From contig JAISCA010000044.1 of NCBI GenBank assembly GCA_031265875.1, forward strand, positions 1 through 64,000: DNA of 64,000 bases, read 5' to 3'. Below, one piece after another: positions 16,300 through 23,257 of this stretch. The translations under genes were made by a program, and so were the position numbers. This DNA is from Propionibacteriaceae bacterium. GTDB lineage: Bacteria; Actinomycetota; Actinomycetes; Propionibacteriales; Propionibacteriaceae. Position 1 is the stretch's first letter; each line of letters begins with the position of its first letter. The notes beneath the pieces were generated by a model, which was given only the letters and a program-made list of their open reading frames with translations, was not told where the DNA came from and did no database searches.

Positions 16300-17406
16300 A
16301 TGAAGTTGACCGGTTTCGAGCTTAGGCGGGTGGCGCTGCCTTTGGTGGCTCCCTTCCGCACCTCCTTCGGCACCCAGGTGGCCCGCGACATCTTGCTGCT
16401 GAGGGCGTTGACCGACCAGGCCGAGGGTTGGGGCGAGTGCGTCACCTTGCCCGACCCGCTCTACTCCTCGGAGTACGTCGACGGCGCCGTCGACGTCTTG
16501 CGCCGCCATCTGATACCAGCCCTGGCCCGGGCCCAGGTGGGCGACGCCGTGGCGGTGGGGACCGCCCTCAGGCCGTACAAAGGCCACCGCATGGCCAAGG
16601 CGGCCTTGGAGATGGCCGTCCTAGACGCCGAACTGCGCTCGAGCGGCCGCTCCTGGGCGCGCGAGCTGGGGGCGGTCCATGACCGCGTGCCCTGTGGCGT
16701 CTCGGTCGGCATCCAGGACTCCATCGATCAATTGTTGGACGCCGTGGCCGGTTATGTCGAGGCCGGCTACGTCCGGATCAAACTCAAGATCGAGCCCGGC
16801 TGGGACATCGAGCCGGTACGAGCGGTGCGTCGTCGCTTCGGCGACGACCTGCCCCTCCAAGTCGACGCCAACGCCGCCTACAGCCTGTCCGACGCCCGTC
16901 ACCTGGCCCGCTTGGACGAGTTCGGCCTCTGGCTGATCGAGCAGCCGCTGGAGGAGGACGATCTGCTCGGTCACGCCGACCTGGCCCGGACCGTGCGCAC
17001 GCCGATCTGCCTGGACGAGTCGATCACTTCGGCCCAGTCGGCCGCCGCCGCCATTCGTCTGGGCGCCGCCGCCGTCATCAACATCAAGCCGGGCCGGGTC
17101 GGCGGCTATCTGGAGGCGCGGCGGATCCACGACGTGGCCCGCGCCCACGGGGTGCCGGTCTGGTGCGGCGGCATGATCGAATCCGGCTTGGGCCGGGCCG
17201 CCAACATCGCCTTGGCCGCCCTGCCCGGTTTCACCCTGCCGGGCGACGTCTCCGCCTCCGACCGTTTCTACCGCCAGGACCTGACCGAGCCCTTCGTCAT
17301 GGTGGACGGCCACCTGGCGGTGCCCACCGGCCCCGGCCTGGGTGTCGCCCCCGACCCGGACCGCCTCCAACGGCTGACCCAATGGCAGGAACGGATCGAC
17401 CTCTGA
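16300..17406 (+). CDS. N-succinylamino acid racemase / o-succinylbenzoate synthase-family enolase-superfamily enzyme
   Basis: Enolase-superfamily enzyme of the OSBS/NSAR family, 368 residues. All catalytic residues are visible: the KxK pair K161/K163, metal ligands D189 (QVDANAAY), E214 (IEQPLEEDD) and D239 (CLDESI), and the opposite acid/base K263 (INIKPGRVGG). These numbers match, from memory, those of the Amycolatopsis N-acylamino acid racemase, which supports the start at 16300 (GGAGAGGA just upstream) over the ATG at 16276. No other menaquinone gene is nearby, while a succinyltransferase-like and an M20 gene precede it. N-succinyl-D/L-amino acid racemisation is therefore favoured over o-succinylbenzoate synthesis, although family members often do both. 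Last gene of the operon. Confidence 0.88.
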   Translation: MKLTGFELRRVALPLVAPFRTSFGTQVARDILLLRALTDQAEGWGECVTLPDPLYSSEYVDGAVDVLRRHLIPALARAQVGDAVAVGTALRPYKGHRMAKAALEMAVLDAELRSSGRSWARELGAVHDRVPCGVSVGIQDSIDQLLDAVAGYVEAGYVRIKLKIEPGWDIEPVRAVRRRFGDDLPLQVDANAAYSLSDARHLARLDEFGLWLIEQPLEEDDLLGHADLARTVRTPICLDESITSAQSAAAAIRLGAAAVINIKPGRVGGYLEARRIHDVARAHGVPVWCGGMIESGLGRAANIALAALPGFTLPGDVSASDRFYRQDLTEPFVMVDGHLAVPTGPGLGVAPDPDRLQRLTQWQERIDL

Positions 17407-17436
17407 GCCAGCTGGGCGTCATGGAGACCTTCCCCC

Positions 17437-17577
17437 ATCGTCAAGCCCAAGGATGCGACCGCCCACGGCGAGTACCGCACCAAGAGTCTGATCCTGGAGG
17501 CTTATGACGCTATGGTCACGGGCCAGACCTATCATTTCCGTGGCCATCTGAAATGTCAGACCTTCGTCCTAGGCTGA
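17437..17577 (+). pseudogene. Possible 3' remnant of an unidentified gene
   Basis: A 46-codon frame between the racemase and the DUF1016 gene, ending in TGA at 17575, reads like real protein (segments KPKDATAHGEYRTKSLILEAYD and GQTYHFRGHLKCQTFVLG) but has no credible start of its own. It may be the tail of a gene whose 5' part was lost. The protein family was not recognised. It ends five bases before the DUF1016 start, as an upstream cotranscribed gene would. Confidence 0.35.
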
Positions 17578-17581
17578 AACC

Positions 17582-18667
17582 ATGAGTGAACTCCTGTCCG
17601 AAGCCGCCTTCGAAGCCCACGCTCAGGAACTGTTCGCCGCCGTCTCCGCTTTAGTCGAACAGGGGCGCGCCGTCGCCTCCGTTCACGCCAACGCCGCGCT
17701 GACGATGACCCATTGGCAGGTGGGACGGATTGTCGGCGAGGACATCCTTGATCGTGAGAGGGCGCCTTACGGGAAGCGAATTGTCGCGACACTGTCGCGA
17801 CAATTGGTCGGGCGCTACGGGCGAGGCTTCGACGAGAAGACTCTGCGGCGCATGGTCCAGTTCTTCCACGAGTTCCCGCAGGAGCGGATTGTCGCGACAC
17901 TGTCGCGACAATTGACTTGGAGCCACATAGTGGAGATTCTGCCGGTCAAAGACGCCGAGGCGCGGGCCTTCTACGTCCAACAGTCCGCTCTCCATAATTT
18001 GGGCGTGCGAGACTTGCGCGGCATCGTGGCGCGCAAGGCGTTCGAGCGTCGGGAAATCGCTGATGCCCAAGTGGTCGACGGTTCCGCCGTGCCGTTGGAT
18101 GCCTTCCGAGATCCGTTTCTATTGGACTTCCTCGGGCTGAAGGGTTCGTACCAGGAGCGTGACCTCGAATCGGCCATCATTCGAGAGATGGAGGCCTTCC
18201 TGCTGGAAGCGGGCCGGGGTTGGGCCTTCGTGGATCGTCAGAAGCGCATCAGTGTCGATACGGAGGACTACTACCTGGACTTGCTCTTCTTCTCGCGTCC
18301 GCTACGCCGACTGGTCGCCGTCGAGCTCAAGATCGGCAAGTTCAAAGCCGTTTATGAAGGTCAGATGAAGCTCTATCTGAAATGGCTCGACCGCTATGAG
18401 CGGCAAGAGGGCGAGGAGACTCCCATCGGATTGATCCTTTGCACGGAGGCCAGCCGAGAGCAGATCGAGTTGTTGGAGATGCACAAAGACGGCATAGTCG
18501 TGGCCGAGTATTGGACTGAACTGCCGCCTAAACGCGAGTTGGAGGAGCGCATCCAGATCATCCTGCGCGATGCCAAGGAGCGGCTCGCTCGGCGTGAGCT
18601 AGCCGCCGTTCCCGATGGTGAACGCGGCGCGTCCAACAGCTCCGAGACCGATGAGTCAGACGCATGA
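17582..18667 (+). CDS. DUF1016 / YhcG-type PDDEXK nuclease-domain protein
   Basis: Predicted DNA-acting protein of the YhcG (DUF1016) group. The 361-residue chain has the N-terminal helical domain (HWQVGRIVGEDIL, FDEKTLRRMVQFFHEFP, the LTWSHIVEILPVKD segment) and a C-terminal PD-(D/E)XK nuclease fold, with Asp in YYLDLLFF and the E-x-K pair in AVELKIG, followed by YEGQMKLYLKWLD. The peptide IVATLSRQL occurs twice (residues 67-75 and 103-111), each time encoded by the same perfect DNA palindrome. Base composition is lower in GC than the flanking operon, which suggests transfer. The family is often found near defence or mobile genes; its exact role is not settled. Only a weak ribosome site precedes the ATG. 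Confidence 0.88.
   Translation: MSELLSEAAFEAHAQELFAAVSALVEQGRAVASVHANAALTMTHWQVGRIVGEDILDRERAPYGKRIVATLSRQLVGRYGRGFDEKTLRRMVQFFHEFPQERIVATLSRQLTWSHIVEILPVKDAEARAFYVQQSALHNLGVRDLRGIVARKAFERREIADAQVVDGSAVPLDAFRDPFLLDFLGLKGSYQERDLESAIIREMEAFLLEAGRGWAFVDRQKRISVDTEDYYLDLLFFSRPLRRLVAVELKIGKFKAVYEGQMKLYLKWLDRYERQEGEETPIGLILCTEASREQIELLEMHKDGIVVAEYWTELPPKRELEERIQIILRDAKERLARRELAAVPDGERGASNSSETDESDA
17779..17805. repeat. Intragenic 27-bp palindrome, copy 1
   Basis: Perfect palindrome with 12-bp arms (AATTGTCGCGAC and its complement) around ACT. It lies within the DUF1016 gene and encodes most of IVATLSRQL in the reading frame. It contains two TCGCGA sites. An identical 25-bp core recurs 108 nt downstream. 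Confidence 0.9.
17888..17912. repeat. Intragenic 25-bp palindrome, copy 2
   Basis: Second copy of the palindrome (11-bp arms ATTGTCGCGAC around ACT), in the same reading frame exactly 36 codons after copy 1, again encoding IVATLSRQL. The identity extends over synonymous positions, which ordinary protein conservation would not require. Confidence 0.9.
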
Positions 18668-18719
18668 CCACCCCGATCGGGCCGTCCGACCGGGCCGGGC
18701 GGGCCAGTAGGCTCGCCTT

Positions 18720-20360
18720 GTGACCAGCCGACCACGGGCCAGTTTGGGCCGGATCTTGGACGACTTGGGGGCGACCCTGTTGGAGGTCGTCTGTGGCGAG
18801 TTGGACCCGGACCGGGAGATCGGCGGGGTCGTCATCCATGACCCGTTGGACGAACCGGCCTACCCCGACGGGGCCATCGTCCTGGGAGTCGGTTTGGCCG
18901 GCGACGAGGCTGTCGGGCGTTTGGTCCAAGAGCTGGGGACCCGGGGCGCGGTCGGCCTGATCGTGCGCCATCCGGCGGCCCTCGGGCCGGTCCTGCCAGC
19001 GGCGGCCAAGGCCGCCGGACTAGTCGTACTGGGTTTGGCCCGAGGCGCGACCTGGACCCAATTGGCGGCCTTGTTGGGGTCGCTCCTAGCCGAGGAGGAC
19101 ATCGGCTCGGTCGATGACGAGTCGCTCGGCGGCTTGCCCTCGGGCGATCTCTTCGCCGTCGCCAACGCGGTCGCCGCCCTGCTCGACGCGCCGGTCACGA
19201 TCGAGGACCGCTCCTCGCGGGTGCTGGCCTTCTCGGCCCGTCAAGACGAGGCTGACGCCGCCCGGACCGAGACCATCATCGGCCGGCAGGTGCCTGAGCG
19301 CTACGCCCGCGTCCTGACCGAATTGGGCGTCTTCCGGGATCTTTACCGCTACGACCGACCGGTCGTGGTCGACCCCGAACCGATCGGCTACGACGACATG
19401 ACAGTGCCCCGGGTGGCCTTCGCGGTGCGGGTTGGCGACGAGGTCCTGGGATCGATCTGGGCCGCCACCCGTCAACCTTTGACGCCGGCCAAGGAGGCTT
19501 CGCTGCGGGACGCCGCCCAGCTGGTGGCCTTGCATCTGCTGCGGCTGAGGGCCGGAGCCGACGTCTCCCGGCGACTGCGGGCCGACCTGGTCAGCACCGC
19601 TTTGGAGGGCGGCCGGGGCGCGGGTCAGGCGCTCAGTCGCCTGGGGCTGGCCGATCAGACCTTGGTCGTGATGGCGGCGGCCTTGCGCGAGGCCGATCCG
19701 GAGGCCTCAGCCCACGCCGAACAGTTGCGAGCGGGCGAGCGGCAGCGTTTCACGGACGCCTTCGCCGTCCATCTGTCGGCCATGAATCCCGGCACGGCGG
19801 TGGCCGAGATCGGCGGCGTGGCCTACGCCCTCTTCCCCGTCGTCGGCCTCGCTGCGGCCGGCGAGGAGCGGGCCGCCCGGGCCGCCGGAGTCTTCCTGGA
19901 GCGGATCGGCGCCCGCGTCCAAGCCGTCGTGGCGGTGGGCCGGGCGGTGGCGGATCTGAGCGGCCTGGCCCAGTCGCGGGTGACGGCGGAACGGGTCCTA
20001 AGGGTGCTGCGCTCGCGACCGGAGACCGGACCGGTGGCTCGCATGGGCGACGTTCAAACCGCCTCCCTACTGCTTGAGCTGGGTGATCTGATGGCCGCCC
20101 GAGGCGATCAGCCGCTGGGGCCGATGGCCAGTTTGATCGCCCATGACGCCCGTTCCGACAGTGACTTACTGGGGACTCTGCGGGCTTGGTTGGACAGTTT
20201 CGGCGATGTCAGCCAGGCTTCCGCCAGCCTCTTCGTCCATCCCAACACCCTGCGCTATCGGCTGCGGCGGATCTCTCAGATCTGCGGGCTCGACCTGAAC
20301 GACCCCGAGGTCCGCTTCGCCGCCATGCTGCAACTGCGGATCGGCGCCCAATCCCGTTGA
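18720..20360 (+). CDS. PucR family transcriptional regulator
   Basis: DNA-binding regulator of the PucR/CdaR type, 546 residues. The N-terminal part resembles the purine-catabolism PucR sensor domain (VVIHDPLDEPAYPDGAIVLGVGL), the middle contains a GGDEF-like/GAF-type region, and the C-terminus is the family helix-turn-helix: SASLFVHPNTLRYRLRRI followed by SQICGLDLNDPEVRFAAMLQLRI. GTG 18720 was chosen because TAGGCT lies exactly 6 nt upstream with no ribosome site, the pattern of a leaderless message. It follows the DUF1016 gene and faces the DUF349 gene. Known relatives control nitrogen or purine use; control of the neighbouring D-peptide operon is possible but nothing in the sequence shows it. 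Confidence 0.88.
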   Translation: MTSRPRASLGRILDDLGATLLEVVCGELDPDREIGGVVIHDPLDEPAYPDGAIVLGVGLAGDEAVGRLVQELGTRGAVGLIVRHPAALGPVLPAAAKAAGLVVLGLARGATWTQLAALLGSLLAEEDIGSVDDESLGGLPSGDLFAVANAVAALLDAPVTIEDRSSRVLAFSARQDEADAARTETIIGRQVPERYARVLTELGVFRDLYRYDRPVVVDPEPIGYDDMTVPRVAFAVRVGDEVLGSIWAATRQPLTPAKEASLRDAAQLVALHLLRLRAGADVSRRLRADLVSTALEGGRGAGQALSRLGLADQTLVVMAAALREADPEASAHAEQLRAGERQRFTDAFAVHLSAMNPGTAVAEIGGVAYALFPVVGLAAAGEERAARAAGVFLERIGARVQAVVAVGRAVADLSGLAQSRVTAERVLRVLRSRPETGPVARMGDVQTASLLLELGDLMAARGDQPLGPMASLIAHDARSDSDLLGTLRAWLDSFGDVSQASASLFVHPNTLRYRLRRISQICGLDLNDPEVRFAAMLQLRIGAQSR

Positions 20361-21740
20361 GGCCAGCTCCTCCGGTCCCTCCGGCGCCGGAGGGGAGGTC
20401 TGGGTCTGGGCCAAACGAGCGTCGATGTCGCCCAGACGGCGGCCCAATTGGTCCCGGCGCAGGCGCAGGCGCATCAACTCGGCGCTGATTTGGCTGTGGC
20501 GGTCCTCGGCTCCCAGGCTGAGTCTTAGACCGCTGCCGTGGCGGCGCTGGCTCGGGCCCGGCGTGATCTGGGCCAACTCGGCTTCGAGACGGGCGATCTC
20601 GGCTTCGAGTTGACCGATGTCGGTGACCTGACGGGCGCGTTGGTAGTAGGTCCCGGCTTGGCCGGATTGGCGACGCCGGTCCGGTTCGGCCTTGACCCAA
20701 CTGAAGAACTCGTCCCGGACCTGCTTGAACTCGTTGTTGAGGTCACGGCCGCTGAAGCCGGCGGTCCGGAAGTCATCGATGATCTGCCGCATCTGGGCCC
20801 GGGCTCGCCCCAGATCGGCCGACCCGATCAGGCCCCGGGCCTGGGCGATCAGGTCCTGGTGGATGGCGGCGGTGGCGCGTCGGGCCCGATCGGCCGACTG
20901 GCGACGGGTGAAGACCTGGTCTTGGGCGGCCTTGAAACGGGCCCACAGCTCATTGTCGATCCGAGGGTCGGTCCGTTTGACCTCCCTCCACTGCGCCATC
21001 AAGCCAGCCACCAGGTGGGCCGCCTGGCGGACGTCGTCCAACTGAGTGGCCGCCTCGGCTTGAAGGCAAAGATCCAGCTTGGCCTGTTGGGCGGTGGCCG
21101 CCTCGTCCCGACGACGGCTCTGCTCCAACTCGATCCGGCCTAGGAAGACCGCGCGGGCGGCCTGTAGGCGTTCCCAAAGCTGATCTTCTTGTTGACGGTG
21201 GGTCGGTCCGGCTCGCTTCCACTCCGTCCTCAGGCGTCGCCACTCGGTCACGCCCTGTGACTGAGTCCAAATGATCGCCCCTTGTTCGGCTTGGACGCAA
21301 AGGGACTCTTTGATGGTCTGAGCGGCGGCCTTGGCCAATTGGTCGGCGGCCGGCCCGGTCGGCTCTGGACGCCCCTTCGAGCCCCGCCTCGGCCGTCTGG
21401 GCCGTCTGGGCTTCGTCGCGGCTGCGCGGGTTTCGGCGCTGGACTCTTCGAGTGAGGTGTCTGACTCGGCCCTGGGCGGCTCGGGCGCGGCTGCGGGCGG
21501 CTCGGGCTCTGACGGGGTCCCCGCCTCGTTCCCGGTCTCGTTCTCAGGGCTGGTCTCGGTCAGGCTGGTCGGCCCGGTCGCCGGGATTGGTTCTGGGCTG
21601 GTCTCGGAGACCGACTCAGACGGGGGCGCCGTCTCGGGCTCAGCGCTGGCCTCGGGTTCAGACGGGGCCGGCTCTGATGGCGGCGGGGTCGGTTCAGCCG
21701 TCTCGGGCCAGACGATGGGATCTTCCCAGTCTTGGCTCAT
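20166..21740 (-). CDS. DUF349 domain protein with low-complexity N-terminus
   Basis: Protein of unknown function found widely in actinobacteria. Residues ~1-130 are Pro/Glu/Ser-rich and probably disordered; then follow repeated DUF349 units recognisable by the pattern WRRLRTEWKRAGP...ED.LWERLQAARAVF, repeated as WREVKRTDPRIDNELWARFKAAQDQVF and again before a C-terminal coiled coil (IGQLEAEIARLEAELAQ). ATG 21740 is preceded by GAGAGGAGG. The last ~65 codons lie antisense to the 3' end of pucR: after GPEELASTG the sequence is plain antisense read-through of the pucR end (stop at 20166). The convergent genes therefore overlap by about 195 nt, and the natural stop near 20360 may have been lost. 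Confidence 0.85.
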   Translation of the reverse strand: MSQDWEDPIVWPETAEPTPPPSEPAPSEPEASAEPETAPPSESVSETSPEPIPATGPTSLTETSPENETGNEAGTPSEPEPPAAAPEPPRAESDTSLEESSAETRAAATKPRRPRRPRRGSKGRPEPTGPAADQLAKAAAQTIKESLCVQAEQGAIIWTQSQGVTEWRRLRTEWKRAGPTHRQQEDQLWERLQAARAVFLGRIELEQSRRRDEAATAQQAKLDLCLQAEAATQLDDVRQAAHLVAGLMAQWREVKRTDPRIDNELWARFKAAQDQVFTRRQSADRARRATAAIHQDLIAQARGLIGSADLGRARAQMRQIIDDFRTAGFSGRDLNNEFKQVRDEFFSWVKAEPDRRRQSGQAGTYYQRARQVTDIGQLEAEIARLEAELAQITPGPSQRRHGSGLRLSLGAEDRHSQISAELMRLRLRRDQLGRRLGDIDARLAQTQTSPPAPEGPEELASTGLGADPQLQHGGEADLGVVQVEPADLRDPPQPIAQGVGMDEEAGGSLADIAETVQPSPQSPQ

Positions 21741-22145
21741 CGGAGGCCTCCTCTCGTCGTCGAACACGCAGGCTCACCAGACCACGCTAGTGGCTTGGAG
21801 GGCGGTTGAAAAAGGCCCGCTCGGCCGGGTCCGAGCCACGGACTGGGTCAGGCCCGGGGCCGGCGGTGGCGCCCGCGGGCTCTGGGCTCAGGTGACGAGA
21901 TTGTAAGTCCGCTGTAAGGAATTCCTCTGGTCCAAGCCTTGAGGTGGAGTTAGCCTCAAGCGTAAGAAATGTCGTATCGCGGATTGGTGGGCGCATCGCT
22001 ATGGATTATGCCTCCTGGCGTGTCAGACCCAGTCAAAACGGTTCTGACGACAGGCGCCGCAGGTGTTGGGAGGAATTGACTTAATTCAACGGTTCCATTT
22101 CGCACAGGCTTTTTCGCACATGTTTTTATTTTGTTAGGAATTCTT
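21741..22145. other. Intergenic region, AT-richer to the right, with nested stems
   Basis: About 400 bases between the DUF349 gene and the SipW-type protein, which diverge. The right half is notably AT-richer than the window average and ends in a T-rich tract (22110-22133). Nested inverted repeats occupy 22011-22073 and are listed separately. TTGACTTAATTCAA at 22077-22090 is a near-palindrome that could be a -35 region or operator. No gene is supported. Confidence 0.5.
22011..22073 (+). promoter_or_regulatory. Nested stem structure upstream of the SipW-type gene
   Basis: Three nested perfect stems can be drawn: CCTCC/GGAGG (22011-22015/22069-22073), GGCG/CGCC (22017-22020/22055-22058) and GTCAGA/TCTGAC (22022-22027/22043-22048). 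It could be a structured RNA leader or a terminator-like barrier. It matches no riboswitch class I recognise, and no promoter upstream of it was identified, so it may not be transcribed with the gene. Confidence 0.4.
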
Positions 22146-23135
22146 ATGAAGAGAGTTTTATCTTTGTGCTCGGTGGGAGCGTTGGCGGCTGTCATGGTCG
22201 TATCCGGCGCTTTCGCCTGGTTCCGGGCACGTGATGCGGTGACGAATCATTTGGAGGGCAATCAGTTCACCGATGGCTCGGTGTCGCTGGTCGAGGTGTT
22301 CACACCGCCGGAGACCTGGCAGCCGGGTCAATCGGTGACTAAGCAGGCGGCGGTGGCGAACAACGGGATGTCAGAAGCGCTCGTTAGGGTGTCGTTCACG
22401 GAGGCGGCGAGCCTGTATGGTTCGATCTTTTATACCGGTACCCCGTACCAAACGGGGGATAATATCATGCCTCAGTTCTTCAACCCGAAGGGCATCCTGG
22501 GGAATTCTGAGTGGAAAGACCCGGCGGCGGTGTTCGGCGAGAATGTGTCGGGCATACCGGCGAATGTCACCGTGCGGGTGAAAGAAGTGAAGGGCGCGCA
22601 GGGGGAGTCGTCCTACGGTTTCGTGGCTTGGTCGGATATCACGGCGGAACCGTTCATCGGCCGGGCCCAGGCGGTGACGGCCACTTTCAAAGTGTCGGGG
22701 AACGCTCTGACGGTGTCTGGAGTGCTCTATTGGGGGAACACCGGGAAAACCTATGACGGCGGGCCGAAGGTCGATTGGACGGTGAACAAGCCAGCTTCGG
22801 CGCTGACGTCTCTGGCCACTCCGGTGGTCAAGTTCGGGTTCGACGATCCGAGCGGTCTGGAGGCTCAGGCCCCGCAGGCGGGCAAGTGGTGGTACAACAA
22901 GGCCGACGGCTGGTTCTACTACATCGGCCTGCTGCCGCCCGGCGACATGACGCCGTTGCTGTTGAAGTCGCTGTCGATGAGCAATGACAGCCGCGAGGCA
23001 GGCATGTACTACGACTTGACGCTGAAGATGGAGGCCCTGCAACCACTGCAGGCGGCGTTGACGGCGTCGGGCCAGGGCTGGGGCTTGGACCCGAGTTCAC
23101 CGCTGATGACGGCTCTGAAGCCATTTTACAAGTGA
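22146..23135 (+). CDS. SipW/TasA-type alternate-signal exported protein
   Basis: Secreted protein with the short hydrophobic signal that is cut by SipW-type signal peptidases: MKRVLSLCSVGALAAVMVVSGAFAWF, where GAFAWF replaces an AXA site, then a conserved D..TNHLEGNQFTDGSV stretch. The mature part begins with SLVEVFTPPETWQPGQSVTKQAAVANNGMSEALVRVSF, the beta-sandwich core of TasA/camelysin/BsaA-like matrix proteins. 329 residues. ATG 22146 has TTAGGA upstream. Codon use and GC are lower than in the neighbours, which points to later acquisition. No SipW peptidase or second matrix gene lies in the window, so it is an orphan here. A biofilm or surface fibre role is inferred from the family. Confidence 0.75.
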   Translation: MKRVLSLCSVGALAAVMVVSGAFAWFRARDAVTNHLEGNQFTDGSVSLVEVFTPPETWQPGQSVTKQAAVANNGMSEALVRVSFTEAASLYGSIFYTGTPYQTGDNIMPQFFNPKGILGNSEWKDPAAVFGENVSGIPANVTVRVKEVKGAQGESSYGFVAWSDITAEPFIGRAQAVTATFKVSGNALTVSGVLYWGNTGKTYDGGPKVDWTVNKPASALTSLATPVVKFGFDDPSGLEAQAPQAGKWWYNKADGWFYYIGLLPPGDMTPLLLKSLSMSNDSREAGMYYDLTLKMEALQPLQAALTASGQGWGLDPSSPLMTALKPFYK

Positions 23136-23181
23136 CCGGAGGCCGTTGACCGGGGAAGATTAGGCGACCGGCTTCGATAGC

Positions 23182-23245
23182 GCGCCGACCCGGCCGTCGC
23201 TCAGATCCACTGCGATAGGGAACTGGGCGACGGCCGGGTCGGCGC
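23182..23245. terminator. Bidirectional hairpin between convergent genes
   Basis: A perfect 19-bp stem (23182-23200 with 23227-23245, core CCGACCCGGCCGTCGC) around a 26-nt loop sits between the SipW-type gene and the end of the RND gene. No T-run follows, as is common for actinobacterial terminators. Confidence 0.6.
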
Positions 23246-23257
23246 TGTGTCTTTGCC

